Origin: Chara braunii
Lineage: Eukaryota; Streptophyta; Charophyceae; Charales; Characeae
Length of the DNA: 28,582 nt
Direction: 5' to 3'
Assembly (NCBI GenBank): GCA_003427395.1
Contig: BFEA01000882.1
Coordinates: forward strand, 85,629 to 114,210
In this document: piece after piece, positions 28,097-28,582 of the stretch
Position numbering within the stretch: position 1 is the stretch's first letter
How the letters are laid out: each line of letters opens with the position of its first letter
Translations under genes and position numbers: made by a program
The notes under the pieces: model-generated
Database searches by the model: none
The model's input: only the letters and a program-made list of their open reading frames with translations
What the model was told of the DNA's origin: nothing

Positions 28097-28430
28097 TTCC
28101 CCTGTGCTCGCCCGCTCTCTGTCACACATGCGCACAGACTCCGTCGGCTCCTCCTGAGGCCCCGCTCTTCCTCGAGGGTATGCATAGGTATATATTCATT
28201 CTGAAAAAGAACAACGCATTTCATCCTTCTCTATTACACACAACAATATGCATTAGGTTTATATATTTATATAATATTTATATAAATGTGGATAAAAATC
28301 AGCAGTGAAGCGTACTTCCGGGGCGACGTTGTACTCTACTTGACATGTTACAATAATCTCGTCACAAAAAAATATTACAGGTCGAACGATTACCAGAAAT
28401 ATGTGGAAGTTCGCACCAAATACATATATA

Positions 28431-28489
28431 TCGTCACAAACAGAACTGCCCGGTAAACCGTAGGCAGAGAGAGAGAAGAGGACAACAAA
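28431..28489 (-). repeat. Retroelement core repeat, copy C
   Basis: Minus strand: ATTTGTTGTCCTCTTC, a CT run, GCCTACGGTTTACCGGGCAG, TTCTGTTTGTGACG, then ATATATAT. It starts about 15 bases later than copy B and has no ribozyme. Both sides carry a TATATCGTCA-like sequence, so the ends are themselves inverted. Confidence 0.92.
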
Positions 28490-28582
28490 TCTATTTGACG
28501 ATATATAATATTATATATACATATATACCTGTGAACCGACAGTCTGTAGAGTTTTCCATCTGGTGTGGGTGAGTGATAGTCT

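Overview
The window is eukaryotic repeat-rich DNA with no intact protein-coding gene that I can support. Every protein-like stretch long enough to recognise belongs to a transposable element and is broken by stops and frame changes. The Ty3/gypsy polyprotein and the hAT/DUF659 transposase resemble, from memory, the families that dominate charophyte algal genomes (Chara-like). Calling the host a charophyte green alga is therefore inference. The many microsatellites, minisatellites, one N-gap and one sequencing-adapter relic fit a draft assembly of a large repetitive plant-type genome.

Layout. 1-72: a chimeric end made of 34 bp duplicated from 26320-26353 joined to a Nextera mate-pair junction adapter. 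494-800: a ~155 bp tandem duplication. 801-3561: nothing recognisable. 3562-7939: plus-strand Ty3/gypsy gag-pro-RT-RNase H-start of integrase, decayed and cut off inside the integrase zinc finger. 7940-11758: joined directly to it, a decayed hAT-type transposase with an unusually long tail. 11790-12720: minisatellite and microsatellite DNA. 14.1-15.1 kb: traces of a second gag with a zinc knuckle, invaded by CTT repeats. 15.3-15.5 kb: a GGCC-rich tandem repeat. 16752-16990 and 17466-17620: two decayed copies of the same part of large-subunit (28S-type) rRNA. 17731-18397: a pentameric GACCA satellite containing the N-gap. 18.66-19.19 kb: a third gag N-terminus. 19372-21616 (minus): a zinc-knuckle ORF1/gag-like pseudogene with a near-perfect 204 bp duplication and a poly(A) scar with target-site duplication. 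22909-24784 (plus): a decayed reverse transcriptase of the Penelope-like or related class. 23.5-27.7 kb: four copies of a small terminal-inverted-repeat element. 25.6-28.5 kb: minisatellites, and a cluster of short repeats sharing one core.

The most notable item is a complete type III hammerhead ribozyme on the minus strand at 26412-26471. All catalytic-core bases are present and all three helices are paired. It sits next to a ~65 bp sequence that recurs nearby without the ribozyme. This looks like a ribozyme-bearing non-autonomous retroelement (retrozyme-like or Penelope-derived). I found no protein gene linked to it.
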